From Bacillota bacterium (GTDB lineage Bacteria > Bacillota > Clostridia > Lachnospirales > Lachnospiraceae): DNA of 64,000 nt. Where the stretch lies: positions 62,001-126,000 of the forward strand of contig JAEYOY010000001.1 of the NCBI GenBank assembly GCA_023411215.1, given 5' to 3'. Position 1 is the stretch's first letter. Each line of letters opens with the position of its first letter. The notes under the pieces were generated by a model. It did not search any database. It was not told the DNA's origin and saw only the letters and a list, made by a program, of their open reading frames with translations. A program made the translations under genes and the position numbers. Positions 53,000-62,202 of this stretch are shown here, in pieces.

Positions 53000-55081
53000 T
53001 TATATGAACAGATTACCTATTTGATAGATCAGGGTTGATACCAATAACGCAACACCTAGTTGAAAGAAAATCGTGAATATGGTCCACTTTGCAGATCGCA
53101 TTTCTCTCTGAATAACACCTATGGTTGCTGCACATGGAATATACAAAAGACTGAATACCATCAGGGCATAAGCATTTAAGGCATCAAAGCCGTAATTCGC
53201 CAGAACCTCGGTTAAACTTGCCATTCCTTCGGGAGATGTGATATTTCCGATCTGGAACAGCACACTGAAGCTGGATACTACAACCTCCTTTGCAGCGATA
53301 CCGGAAATCAAGGCAACAACAACCTGCCACATTCCTAGACCTGCAGGTTTTAATACGGGAGCTATTGTCATGCCGATCATAGCACCAAAACTCTCAGACA
53401 TATCGCTTACCATACCGTTCGGACCGAAATTCAAGATAAACCAAATCACAACAGATGCCGCAAATATAGTGGTTCCTGCCTTGGTTAAGTACTCCTTTAC
53501 CTTTTCCCATACATAGATAAAAATAGTCCGCATATTTGGTGTCTTATATTCCGGTAATTCAATCAGCAGAGTATTTCCCACACTGCGGTCTGATTTGTTA
53601 CTCATAGCAAAGGCCACCAGTACCGCCACAACGATACCGATTAAGTACATGGAATAGGCGACAAGCATTGCATTTTTTCCAAAAAACATCTGGGAGAACA
53701 ATACATAAATCGGAAGTCTGGCACTGCAGGACATAAAGGGCGTAACCAGAATTGTCTTCCTACGATCCCTCATATTCTCTAAAGATCTTGAAGCCATTAT
53801 TGCGGGAACGGTGCAACCAAAACCTAACAGCATTGGGATAAAAGCTCGTCCGGACAACCCAAGCTTACCCATGATGCCATCCATGACATAGGCAACTCTG
53901 GCCATATAACCACTATCCTCCAGATAGGCTAACGCAAGGAATAGTATGAATATATTCGGGAGAAAGGTTAATATACCACCCACTCCTGCTATAATTCCAT
54001 CAACAATCAATGAGGTTATGAAATATCCTGCGTGAATGCTATTAAGAACATATAGAACTCCGTTGGAAAAAGCCCCTAAGCCTACCTCAAATACCCCCTT
54101 GATTAAATCACCAATCTGGAAAGTAAAGAAGAATACCAGCGCCATGATACCAAGAAAAATAGGAAGTCCAAGGAGACGATGCGTTAAAATACGATCAATC
54201 TTATCGGTGGAGGCCGCTTTTTTATGCTTATTAACAAGTACCTCCTCTATAATCTCCTCTATAAAGTCATATTTTTGGTTGATGATATCTCCTTCATAGC
54301 TGTGCTTTATCACCTTGGTAAGCTCTAATGGATATTTTGCAATAACGGCTTCATCCATTTCCATCAATTTAATAGCATGCCAACGAAGATTATCAATATT
54401 ACCATATCTGCTTTTCAGCAGCTCGCTGACTTCGTCAATCTTATCCTCAATATCATCGCTGTATACAATCGTATACTCATTATGATGTTCATGCTTATGC
54501 TTATTACTGTCCTTTTGTTTATAATCACCCTCATGTTTCAAGTTACGCTTTTCATGATGATGCTCCAGATTATGATCCAATTTCTTATCTCTGTGATGAG
54601 ACACGGTATGCATCAGAATATCAAGTCCGGTTTTCTTTCTTGCCGATACAGGAATAACCGGTATCCCAAGCATCTCGGGCAGACGATGGAGATCAATCTC
54701 CATGCCTCTTTCTTCAACGATATCCATCATATTCAACGCGAGCACTACAGGCTTGCCAAGCTCGATTAACTGTAGCGTAAGATAAAGATTTCTCTCCAAA
54801 CTAGAGGCATCCACTATATTAACAATGACATCGACATTCGAATCAAGTATATATTCTCTGGTCAATCTTTCCTCCATTGTATATGAGGTAAGACTATAGA
54901 TACCTGGCAAATCCACCAGCTTAAACCGATGATCGTGATACTTGAAGGCACCCTCCTTCTTCTCTACTGTAACTCCCGGCCAATTTGCTACTTTTAGATT
55001 AGCACCGGTATAAGCATTAAATAATGTAGTTTTGCCACAATTCGGATTACCAACAAAACCTACCTGTATTTCGCTCTTCAT
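53000..55081 (-). CDS. feoB: Ferrous iron transporter FeoB
   Basis: 693 residues. The N-terminal G domain has GNPNCGKTT (10-18), DLPGIYSLT and NMMD, followed by a helical GDI-like part. The C-terminal half has about eight helices with two gate blocks (the second Nucleos_tra/FeoB_C pattern is seen around GCTVPAIMASR and CSARLPIYVL). Between G domain and GDI, about residues 165-205, is a charged insert with many histidines (HHRDKK, HHHEKR, HKHEHH), which is longer than usual. Its ATG overlaps the feoA stop (ATGA-type overlap). Confidence 0.95.
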   Translation of the reverse strand: MKSEIQVGFVGNPNCGKTTLFNAYTGANLKVANWPGVTVEKKEGAFKYHDHRFKLVDLPGIYSLTSYTMEERLTREYILDSNVDVIVNIVDASSLERNLYLTLQLIELGKPVVLALNMMDIVEERGMEIDLHRLPEMLGIPVIPVSARKKTGLDILMHTVSHHRDKKLDHNLEHHHEKRNLKHEGDYKQKDSNKHKHEHHNEYTIVYSDDIEDKIDEVSELLKSRYGNIDNLRWHAIKLMEMDEAVIAKYPLELTKVIKHSYEGDIINQKYDFIEEIIEEVLVNKHKKAASTDKIDRILTHRLLGLPIFLGIMALVFFFTFQIGDLIKGVFEVGLGAFSNGVLYVLNSIHAGYFITSLIVDGIIAGVGGILTFLPNIFILFLALAYLEDSGYMARVAYVMDGIMGKLGLSGRAFIPMLLGFGCTVPAIMASRSLENMRDRRKTILVTPFMSCSARLPIYVLFSQMFFGKNAMLVAYSMYLIGIVVAVLVAFAMSNKSDRSVGNTLLIELPEYKTPNMRTIFIYVWEKVKEYLTKAGTTIFAASVVIWFILNFGPNGMVSDMSESFGAMIGMTIAPVLKPAGLGMWQVVVALISGIAAKEVVVSSFSVLFQIGNITSPEGMASLTEVLANYGFDALNAYALMVFSLLYIPCAATIGVIQREMRSAKWTIFTIFFQLGVALLVSTLIYQIGNLFI

Positions 55082-55305
55082 TAGGAAGCCTCCTTCATGT
55101 GAATTGTTTCAGCTATTTTACTGCCAAGTGCCAGTCTGCTTCCCCGTACCATCAGGATGACAGCACCACTTCGACTCCGATTCAAGATACTGATATCAGT
55201 GCCTCTGGTAAGACCTAGGGCTTCCAATCTTCGCCGTGTTACCATATCCAAATTCAACGAGCTCACAGTATAATTAGACCCAATTTTTGCATCCCGTAAT
55301 GTCAT
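55081..55305 (-). CDS. feoA: FeoA, SH3-like partner of FeoB
   Basis: 74 residues with the FeoA core: RRRLEALGLTRGTDISILNRS and GAVILMVRGSRLALG. It is needed for FeoB activity in characterised systems, acting on the cytoplasmic side. It overlaps feoB by one base and lies behind a strong promoter with a Fur box, so iron limitation should turn on feoA-feoB and the Cys-rich gene together. Confidence 0.94.
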   Translation of the reverse strand: MTLRDAKIGSNYTVSSLNLDMVTRRRLEALGLTRGTDISILNRSRSGAVILMVRGSRLALGSKIAETIHMKEAS

Positions 55306-55363
55306 ATCTTACATCCCCTCTGCCTATTAAGAATCCAGTTCTATATGTTAATGATTGACTCTA

Positions 55364-55382
55364 ATTGATAATAATTATCATT
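55364..55382. promoter_or_regulatory. Fur box of the feo operon
   Basis: ATTGATAATAATTATCATT closely matches the Fur consensus GATAATGATAATCATTATC. It lies between the promoter -10 box and feoA, overlapping the likely transcription start. Confidence 0.85.
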
Positions 55383-55391
55383 TGCTACTAC

Positions 55392-55420
55392 ATTATAAGC
55401 TGATGACCATCATTTGTCAA
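55392..55420 (-). promoter_or_regulatory. Consensus promoter of the feo operon
   Basis: TTGACA (55420-55415), a 17-base spacer and TATAAT (55397-55392). Confidence 0.88.
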
Positions 55421-55592
55421 CATAAGAACACGAAAACATGAAGATAAAGATAGCATAAAGATAGCATATTGCCTCAGTCTATTTCGACCTTTCTCGATTT
55501 CTATTAACATTTTTCGTCTTTATGAATAGTATATACTAGGAGATGATATTAATCAGATCCTACAATAATATATGATTAGGAGATGAAAATAT

Positions 55593-56405
55593 ATGGAGGG
55601 TAAACAATTTAATCCAGCCCTAAGTTCAGAGTTTAGCTCAAAGCCTAACTGTGTTACAGAATGCCAAGCTAGTGTTATAAGTTCAGAGACTCTTCCACCG
55701 GCCGAGAATTATCCCTGGTGGGGAGGAGATTTCAAAATCCCCAGAGTACTTGCTGAGTTTATTATTCAAATAGATTCCGAATCAAAGATCAGGCTAAACG
55801 AGCCAGCATATGAGATAAAGAGAATCGAAAAACAGGTATTCTTAACACAATGCAGATACATTCCTCCCACAAACAAGGTCTTTATCGAGGGATACATCAG
55901 AAAAAATATTGAATATGCTGCAAAAAGCTGTACAAAAGGTTATGCAATTGCAGGTTCCATTAAGGATACCACGGTACATGTTCCGTTTAAAGCCTATACA
56001 AAAGTTGATTTCGGCGATAAAAAGCCACATATCGTACCCAATCCTCCACCTCTGGTTGCCCGGTATTTCGATGAGAAACGTATGGGTAAAGATATCAGAG
56101 AAGCAGACAGATCGAATGTTGAGATATTTAATGAACCGGTTTTCTGCGAGCTTGAATGGTCAGCAATATACGATGCAGACATCGATGATAAAGGCGTTCC
56201 GGTCGGCCATCTTATTAATGAAGAGGAATTCCAAGAATTTACTGATAAATCCGTTTTATACCTTTGTATCAAGCTACTACAAAAGCAGCAAATCTGTTTA
56301 CCGGATCATCATATGCCACATCCTAAAGAAGAAGCGAAAAATGCACCTTATCCGATGGACAATAAATGGAAAATTCCACCAACCGATCCCTATGATGTCA
56401 AGTAA
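55593..56405 (+). CDS. CsxC-like spore coat/exosporium-type protein
   Basis: 270 residues, no signal peptide. The pattern KIPRVLAEFIIQIDSESKIRL, IKRIEKQVFLTQCRYIPPTN and VFIEGYIRKNIEYA is that of clostridial CsxC-like proteins, related to the SPOCS/DUF3794 modules of coat proteins such as SipL. A Pro-rich C-terminus (HHMPHPKEE, KWKIPPTDPYD) follows. It probably assembles on the spore surface, but I could not identify a sigma-K or sigma-E promoter. TAGGAGATGA occurs twice ahead of it, the second time as ribosome site. Confidence 0.7.
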   Translation: MEGKQFNPALSSEFSSKPNCVTECQASVISSETLPPAENYPWWGGDFKIPRVLAEFIIQIDSESKIRLNEPAYEIKRIEKQVFLTQCRYIPPTNKVFIEGYIRKNIEYAAKSCTKGYAIAGSIKDTTVHVPFKAYTKVDFGDKKPHIVPNPPPLVARYFDEKRMGKDIREADRSNVEIFNEPVFCELEWSAIYDADIDDKGVPVGHLINEEEFQEFTDKSVLYLCIKLLQKQQICLPDHHMPHPKEEAKNAPYPMDNKWKIPPTDPYDVK

Positions 56406-56467
56406 GCACCGTATTTGGAGCCATTACTATTCAATCCTTAATTAATGATTTAGGTATATGTAAAATC

Positions 56468-56504
56468 AAAGGCTTAGTTCTGATTTTCAGAACTAAGCCT
56501 TTCT
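56468..56504. terminator. Shared bidirectional terminator
   Basis: AAAGGCTTAGTTCTGA and TCAGAACTAAGCCTTT form a 16-pair perfect stem with a three-base loop. It serves the CsxC-like gene and the convergent zinc-ribbon gene, whose shifted-frame stop lies inside the stem. Confidence 0.9.
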
Positions 56505-56664
56505 TCTAATGTAATAAATAACTTTCGCTACCAGCCATAACTGAATGGACATCAATCCGTAGCCACCAAATAATCCAGTAATCAGTCTTCGAATATTGGT
56601 TGATTCTTGTCTCTGTCTCTTCGACTACATGGCAGAAATCACTACCACAGGATGGACATCTCAT
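56493..56664 (-). pseudogene. Small zinc-ribbon membrane protein gene, apparently frameshifted
   Basis: From the ATG at 56664, with GGAGG ahead, the frame reads MRCPSCGSDFCHVVEE, a zinc ribbon, but then continues without sense to a stop at 56506. In another frame the same DNA encodes IRRLITGLFGGYGLMSIQ and LWLVAKVIYYIRRKA, a good membrane segment, ending at 56493. The join lies in the repetitive stretch AGAGACAGAGACAAG. This suggests a slippage mutation, or less likely a programmed shift. Confidence 0.55.
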
Positions 56665-56714
56665 CTTGATACCTCCTTAGTTAAAATGATTATAAAATTC
56701 TAATCCATATCCGA

Positions 56715-57344
56715 TTATTTGATTGTTTCATCCTGCTTCGGCTGCTCCCTCATGGAAAATATACAACCGCAATAATCCTGCCGGTATAGATTATATTCCT
56801 TTGACAATTCGATGGATCGCTTATATCCATTCTTTTTCTTAAAATCCGAAGGAAGATAAGCTACTTCAAATTCTGCTGCCAGCCTACTTCCTATTTCATT
56901 CAACTTCTCCGACTTCTTATGGGGACTGATGGACAAGGTTGTTGTAAAATATTCATAGCCACCCTCTCTCGCCAGTTGTGCTGCTTCCCGAAGTCGCATT
57001 TCATAGCATACGAAACAACGGTCACCACCCTCCGGTTCCTTCTCCAATCCCTTGATTGCCTGATAGTATTCCTGGGGCCGATACTCTCCCTGGCAGAACT
57101 TAACCTTTGAGGTTAGAGGCATTGCTTGTATCAATTGCTTTTGCTCCTCTACTCTTCTATTATATTCTCCTTCGGGATAGATATTCGGGTTAAAATAAAA
57201 GATGGTAATCTCAAAGTACTGCGAAAGATATTCCAAAACATAGCTGCTACAGGGTGCACAACAGCTGTGGATTAAAAGCTTTGGCCGGAGTTGTTGTTTC
57301 ACCAGCTTCTCTATTAAATTGTCCAATTCCTTTTGATAATTCAT
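56715..57344 (-). CDS. queH: Epoxyqueuosine reductase QueH
   Basis: Last step of queuosine tRNA modification, reducing epoxyqueuosine to queuosine with an iron-sulfur cluster. Family cysteines are visible: HSCCAPCSSY near the start, CFVCYEMR in the middle and CGCIFS at the end; FYFNPNIYPEGEYNRR is diagnostic. The frame opens at a TTG (57374), but the ATG at 57344 starting MNYQKE is more likely, giving 209 residues. Ribosome site GTAGGTGG is close to it. No other queuosine genes are nearby. Confidence 0.92.
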   Translation of the reverse strand: MNYQKELDNLIEKLVKQQLRPKLLIHSCCAPCSSYVLEYLSQYFEITIFYFNPNIYPEGEYNRRVEEQKQLIQAMPLTSKVKFCQGEYRPQEYYQAIKGLEKEPEGGDRCFVCYEMRLREAAQLAREGGYEYFTTTLSISPHKKSEKLNEIGSRLAAEFEVAYLPSDFKKKNGYKRSIELSKEYNLYRQDYCGCIFSMREQPKQDETIK

Positions 57345-57411
57345 ACCACCTACCGTGCCTTCCCTTTGTGTCAACTTCCATCAAGTACATCCCTTCATTT
57401 TGATTACTAGA

Positions 57412-57804
57412 CTAGATTAACTCAAACTTCCTTAATACATTTTCAAATTTGTCCTGATCAATCGGTTTACCTGCATAAGCAGTACACCCCAGATCAAAGG
57501 CTTTTGTTACGTTCTTTCCCTCATTTAGGGCGGTAGTCATAATAATCTTTGCCGCTTTCTCCTCCGGAACAAACTTCTCCTTCTCGATCTCTCTTATCTT
57601 CTTTAAAGCCTCATAACCATCCAGTCCGGGCATCATGATATCAAGGCAAACCAGATCATAGCCTTCATTCTCTTCCAACGCCATCGTAAAGGCCTCCACA
57701 GCCTCTAAGCCATCCACTGTGATATCGCATTCACCGTATTTCGATAAAAAACGAAGCATGAATTTTCTGCTGGCAAAATCATCTTCTGCAATCAGTACTT
57801 TCAT
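57412..57804 (-). CDS. Stand-alone CheY-like receiver protein
   Basis: 130 residues, a receiver domain only: acidic pair D8-D9, phospho-acceptor D55 (CLDIMMPGLDG), the switch Thr in MTTAL, and the lysine in AGKPID. It has no output domain, so it must act by protein contact, as CheY or Spo0F do. No kinase or chemotaxis gene is adjacent. AGGAGG precedes the start. Confidence 0.88.
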   Translation of the reverse strand: MKVLIAEDDFASRKFMLRFLSKYGECDITVDGLEAVEAFTMALEENEGYDLVCLDIMMPGLDGYEALKKIREIEKEKFVPEEKAAKIIMTTALNEGKNVTKAFDLGCTAYAGKPIDQDKFENVLRKFELI

Positions 57805-57836
57805 TTAATAGGCTCCTCCTAAAGATTATTTATTAG

Positions 57837-57975
57837 TAACTATTTAGAGCAACAGAAGTATTTAGAATATAGAACGTGAATGCTTGCATTCTAAGAGCTT
57901 CTTAAATATTTCTACTGGAATGACCCAAAACAGCGAGGAAATCCGCTGGATTCTCGGGCTTGTTCTGAATAGTTA
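57837..57975. repeat. Structured intergenic repeat, family 2, copy 2
   Basis: Closed by TAACTATT and AATAGTTA, and collinear with copy 1 (41886-42022). Differences in the small hairpin keep pairing: AAATCCGTAGGATTT in copy 1, GAAATCCGCTGGATTC here. It fills the gap between the receiver and hisC. Confidence 0.8.
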
Positions 57976-57983
57976 CATATTAG

Positions 57984-59057
57984 TTACCCTTTATTTTTAT
58001 ATTCACTAATAAAATTCTTTAAATAAGTAAACATACGATGCATCTCATCATCTGTTCCTATGGTAATACGCAGACAATTGTCAATTCTGGGAACATTAAA
58101 ATATCGAACAAAGATATTGTTAATTCTTAAGGCTTCATATATGTTTTTGGCTGGAATACTTTCATGAGCCGCAAAAATAAAATTCGCACCGGACTCTGGG
58201 AAGGTAAAGCCTAAGTTCTTTAGTTCCCGTCCAGACCATTCTCTGGTAGCTATTATTTTCCTGATTTCTTCCTGATAATATGGAACATCCTTAACCGCCT
58301 CAACACCAGCATATATAGATGTCTGATTCAAAGTGTAGGAATTGATTGAGTACTTTACATCATTTAAAGCTTTGATTAAGGCTGCATTACCCATAGCATA
58401 ACCAATTCGCATTCCGGCCATCGATCTTGCCTTCGAAAAGGTCTGTACTACTACAAGATTATCATATTTCTCTATCAATTCGACTGCGGAAGCGCCGGCG
58501 AAATCCACATAGGCTTCATCAATAATTACAACTGATTCCTGATTACACCTAAGGATGTCTTCAATCACACTCAGCTCTTCGTAAATCGAGGTAGGTGCAT
58601 TGGGATTGGCAAGAATAATTCCGCCGTTCTCTCTATAATAATCTTCTTTTCTAATTCTGAAATCCTCATCCAAGGCAGGTTTCTCATAAGGAATCCGATA
58701 AAGATCACACCAAACCGGATAAAAGGAGTAGGTAATATCAGGGAACAATACCGGCTTATCCGAATTAAAAAAGGTTAAGAAGGCGGTTGCCAATACATCA
58801 TCGGACCCCACACCTACAAATACCTGCTCATCCTTAAGATGATAATAATGCGCTAATTCCTCAACCAATAATTTAATCGTCGGATCCGGATATAATCGTA
58901 ACATGTCTGCATCCAGGTTCTCTAAGACTTTTTTAACGCCGGGTGCCGGAGGATAAGGATTCTCATTCGTATTCAACTTTATCATATCCTTACAATTCGG
59001 CTGCTCACCGGGTATATAAGGAATAACGGTCCGAATATTTCGTTCCCATGGTCTCAT
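57984..59057 (-). CDS. hisC: Histidinol-phosphate aminotransferase
   Basis: PLP class I/II aminotransferase of histidine synthesis. In 357 residues the marks are KLNTNENPYPP, YPDPT, GVGSDDVLA, the PLP-binding DEAYVDF and the Schiff-base lysine K209 (TFSKARSMAGMRIGYA). HisC enzymes often also act on aromatic amino acids, so its role outside a his operon is not fixed. It follows the other aminotransferase gene on the same strand. Confidence 0.9.
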   Translation of the reverse strand: MRPWERNIRTVIPYIPGEQPNCKDMIKLNTNENPYPPAPGVKKVLENLDADMLRLYPDPTIKLLVEELAHYYHLKDEQVFVGVGSDDVLATAFLTFFNSDKPVLFPDITYSFYPVWCDLYRIPYEKPALDEDFRIRKEDYYRENGGIILANPNAPTSIYEELSVIEDILRCNQESVVIIDEAYVDFAGASAVELIEKYDNLVVVQTFSKARSMAGMRIGYAMGNAALIKALNDVKYSINSYTLNQTSIYAGVEAVKDVPYYQEEIRKIIATREWSGRELKNLGFTFPESGANFIFAAHESIPAKNIYEALRINNIFVRYFNVPRIDNCLRITIGTDDEMHRMFTYLKNFISEYKNKG

Positions 59058-59143
59058 AGGTTATCCGTACAGCATGCGAATAGGGGATGCTGCATTTTCC
59101 TTTCTAATATGATAAATCGCATCTTAATTAATAAAGCTTTCTA

Positions 59144-60331
59144 TTATTTCCCGTATTCTTCAGCAAGCTTCTTAAACTTAGGCAAAGCACGTTCAATCAT
59201 GGAATAGTCTACGCAATATGCAATTCTGCAGTATCCCGGGCAGCCGAAAGCGGATCCAGATACAATTAACAGGTTATGCTTCTTTGCTGCCTCAGAAAAT
59301 GCTTTATCATTCTCCTCTAGGGCTTTAATAAATAAGTAGAAAGCACCTTGTGGCTTCACACACTCATATCCATAGGAAACAAGGCTATTATATAGTAATT
59401 CACGGTTGCGGTTATAAATCTCCACATCCACTTTTGCATCGAGACATCTGGCTACCGCTCTTTGAATCAGGGATGGCGCATTTACATAGCCCAGAATACG
59501 ATTAGCAACATTAGCTCCCGCTGCCACATCCTCATACTCATCCACTTCCTTTGGTATCACCAGATATCCAATTCTTTCACCAGGAAGAGAAAGTGACTTA
59601 CTATAGGAATAGCCTACAATAGTATTTTTGTAATACTTAGTGAGGTAAGGAACTTGAACCCCATCATATGCCAGCTCTCGGTAAGGTTCATCCGAAATCA
59701 AGTAAATAGAAGTTCCATATTCCTGTTGCTTCCTATTTAATAGATCTGCCAATTCCCGGATCGTCTTCTCGGAATAGACAACTCCTGTCGGATTATTGGG
59801 GGTATTTACAATGACCGCTTTCGTCTTTGCGGAAAGCTTCTCTTCAAACTCCTTCAGATTCGGTTGAAAATCAACGGTGTTAGGACTGACAACGATAATC
59901 TGACCGTCAAAATTGCTGATATAATTCCGATATTCACCGAAAAACGGAGCAAATACCACCACCTCGTCCCCGGGATTTAATAATGTCTTCAAAATAACAT
60001 TTAGACCTCCGGCAGCACCAACGGTCATGATGATATTGTCGCAATGAAAATCGGTACCAAAGTTATGATTGATGGATGCTGCTATTTTCTCTCTGACATC
60101 CTCATATCCGGAATTATTCATATATCCGTGGACCAGATTCGGAGTTTCTTCATGGATAACCTGTATCAAGGCTTCCTTAATCTCCACCGGAGGCTCTACG
60201 CTTGGATTACCAAGGCTAAAATCATAAACATTTTCGGCACCATAGATAGCGGCCAGTCTTTTCCCCTCTTCAAACATTGCTCTGATTACGGAGCTATTTT
60301 TCACTAATCCAATCATCTTTTCTGAAATCAT
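59144..60331 (-). CDS. PLP-dependent class I aminotransferase (aspartate-type)
   Basis: Class I fold with DFSLGNPSVEPP, VHGYMNNSGYEDVR, NTPNNPTGVVYS, DEPYRELAYDG and the PLP lysine in SYSKSLSLPGERIGY. The family is near aspartate/aromatic aminotransferases of clostridia; the donor and acceptor are not certain. The frame extends to 60385, but GAGG lies six bases before the ATG at 60331, which gives 395 residues, the usual length. The downstream hisC begins 86 bases away. Confidence 0.9.
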   Translation of the reverse strand: MISEKMIGLVKNSSVIRAMFEEGKRLAAIYGAENVYDFSLGNPSVEPPVEIKEALIQVIHEETPNLVHGYMNNSGYEDVREKIAASINHNFGTDFHCDNIIMTVGAAGGLNVILKTLLNPGDEVVVFAPFFGEYRNYISNFDGQIIVVSPNTVDFQPNLKEFEEKLSAKTKAVIVNTPNNPTGVVYSEKTIRELADLLNRKQQEYGTSIYLISDEPYRELAYDGVQVPYLTKYYKNTIVGYSYSKSLSLPGERIGYLVIPKEVDEYEDVAAGANVANRILGYVNAPSLIQRAVARCLDAKVDVEIYNRNRELLYNSLVSYGYECVKPQGAFYLFIKALEENDKAFSEAAKKHNLLIVSGSAFGCPGYCRIAYCVDYSMIERALPKFKKLAEEYGK

Positions 60332-60484
60332 TGCGTACCTCTTTTCCGGCATAGCCACTTCAAATTTTGCCCTAAAGTATATCACACTCTTGCATGATTA
60401 TCAATACCCGTATCATAATTATACAATCCGCAAAAAGAGCCGCCTAACAAGACAGCCCTTTCCATACTATTTATAATACTATCT

Positions 60485-60669
60485 GTAAGAACAATGAGTT
60501 TGCTCCAATGGGCAAACTTCGTAGTCTTATGTTAGTTTGTGCCGAGTGTGTTCTTCACACTTTGAAGACGCAGGCACACTCTATCCCAATAACCCGGAAG
60601 AACAAGGAACGAGCACCATTGTGCGAGTTTCGCAGCTTCTTCCCGTGTGAATTGCTTTTCAATTCACAC
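60485..60669. repeat. Structured intergenic repeat, family 1, copies B and C with linked modules
   Basis: Copy B (60485-60530) has inner stem AGTTTGC/GCAAACT around TCCAATGG. Copy C (60596-60643) has GCAC-CATT-GTGC, closed by GGAAGAA/TTCTTCC. Between them a GTGCC/GGCAC hairpin contains AGTGTG/CACACT. After C comes GTGTGAATTG/CAATTCACAC (60645-60669), ending next to the stop of the kinase-like gene. Confidence 0.8.
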
Positions 60670-60671
60670 TA

Positions 60672-61292
60672 TTATCGGAATCTGATATCAAGATAGGATT
60701 TTACAATCTCAACACACTTTTGAAAACCAAGCTTACTGCTGTTTAAACACAAATCGTAATGCTTTGCATTCTCCCAATCTCTGCCGGTATAATATTTATA
60801 GTAACCCGCACGGTGTTTGTCTATATCCAGAATTTGTTTCTCTACTTCCCTCTCGGATTTACCAGTCATATCCACCAAGGTATTAATACAATCCTGTAAA
60901 GGCGCATGTACGAATAAGCGAACTACATTGGGATGGTCCTTCAGGATGAAATCAGCACAGCGCCCAATGATGATACAAGTTTCAGTATCAGCCAGCTCCT
61001 TAATAATTTTAGCTTGATAATTAAATAAATTATCATTTGATATAAAATCGTCACTATCCGGCGGTATTAATTCTCCCTTATATACATTCTTTGCAATTTT
61101 AAATAATAGGCTTTTCTTCAGCTTCTCATCTGCCTTGGCAAAGAGTTGCTCATTGATACCGCTGTCGTCAGAAGCAAAGCGTAATAAATCCCTGTCATAA
61201 TAAGGGATACCCAACTCTTCTGACAGCATCTTACCTATCGTACGGCCACCGCTGCCATAACCTCTGGCAATTGTAATTACATACTTATCCAT
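60672..61292 (-). CDS. Cytidylate kinase-like family protein
   Basis: 206 residues of the AAK6/cytidylate-kinase-like family. The nucleotide loop reads ARGYGSGGRTIG, followed by YYDRDLLRFA and CIIIGRCADFIL. True Cmk has a typical GPSGSGKST loop; this variant differs, so the substrate is unknown. The frame begins with TTG at 61298, but AGGAGG stands eight bases before the ATG at 61292. It stands between livF and the aminotransferase gene, with repeat modules on both sides. Confidence 0.85.
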   Translation of the reverse strand: MDKYVITIARGYGSGGRTIGKMLSEELGIPYYDRDLLRFASDDSGINEQLFAKADEKLKKSLLFKIAKNVYKGELIPPDSDDFISNDNLFNYQAKIIKELADTETCIIIGRCADFILKDHPNVVRLFVHAPLQDCINTLVDMTGKSEREVEKQILDIDKHRAGYYKYYTGRDWENAKHYDLCLNSSKLGFQKCVEIVKSYLDIRFR

Positions 61293-61362
61293 ATGCAATA
61301 CCTCCTATTTCAATGTATACTATCAAAACTTACCGCAATACAGTTTATTGGAAAGAGCAATC

Positions 61363-61474
61363 TGTAAGAACAAGGAGTTCCAATGAATCTATCATGCCTG
61401 CCCTTTGAATTAGTTTGTGCCGAGGAAGACGCAGGCACAAACTTTTAAGTGTGAAAATCGCTTTTATTTTCACA
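61363..61474. repeat. Structured intergenic repeat, family 1, truncated copy D with linked modules
   Basis: GTAAGAACAAGGAGTTCCAATG starts like the other copies (first 20 bases GTAAGAACAAGGAGTTCCAA) but breaks off. Then come CATGCCTGCCCTTTGA, the hairpin AGTTTGTGCC/GGCACAAACT, and AGTGTGAAAAT/ATTTTCACACT, which ends at the livF stop. Confidence 0.75.
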
Positions 61475-62179
61475 CTATTCGCCTAGATATGCCTTCTTCA
61501 CCTGCTCATTGTCCATAAGCTTCTTTGCATCATCTGTCAGAACAATTTTACCTGTCTCAAGAACATAAGCACGATCTGCAATTGACAAAGCCTTCTTTGC
61601 ATTTTGTTCAACCAAGAGAACGGTGGTTCCACTTGCACTGATACTTTTGATAATATCGAATATTTCAGCAACCAAGATAGGTGACAGACCCATTGACGGC
61701 TCATCCATAAGAATGATCTTCGGCTTTGACATCAGAGCCCTACCCATGGCAAGCATCTGCTGCTCACCACCACTCAAGGTTCCTGCCATCTGGTTCTTTC
61801 GTTCCTCTAATCGCGGAAAACGTTTATAAACACTTTGAATAGATTCCTCAATCTCTTCCTTGTCCTTACGCGTAAAAGCACCCATCAGAAGATTCTCATA
61901 AACAGAAAGCTGCGCGAATACATGTCTGCCTTCCGGTACATGAGCAATACCCAAAGAAACGATCTTATGTGCTGGTATCTTCTGAAGATCAATGCCTTCA
62001 TATAATACCTCACCGCCTTTTGCACTAATCAAGCCGGTAATCGTATGCAAAATAGTAGTTTTACCGGCACCGTTAGCACCGATTAATGCGATTACTTCTC
62101 CTTCATTTACGGTAAAGGATACATCCCTAATCGCTTGAATCACACCATAATAAACCTGTAGATTTTTAACTTCCAGCAT
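61475..62179 (-). CDS. livF: Branched-chain amino acid ABC transporter ATPase LivF
   Basis: 234 residues. Walker A GANGAGKTT (32-40), Q-loop VPEGRHVF, signature LSGGEQQML and Walker B ILMDEPSMGLSP mark LivF of the HAAT family. With LivG, LivM, LivH and a binding protein it imports leucine, isoleucine and valine or related amides. GGAGG lies before the ATG. It is separated from livG by 227 bases of repeat-bearing DNA, which is unusual inside a liv operon. Confidence 0.94.
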   Translation of the reverse strand: MLEVKNLQVYYGVIQAIRDVSFTVNEGEVIALIGANGAGKTTILHTITGLISAKGGEVLYEGIDLQKIPAHKIVSLGIAHVPEGRHVFAQLSVYENLLMGAFTRKDKEEIEESIQSVYKRFPRLEERKNQMAGTLSGGEQQMLAMGRALMSKPKIILMDEPSMGLSPILVAEIFDIIKSISASGTTVLLVEQNAKKALSIADRAYVLETGKIVLTDDAKKLMDNEQVKKAYLGE

Positions 62180-62202
62180 CTTTCTCTTCCTCCACTAACT
62201 TT

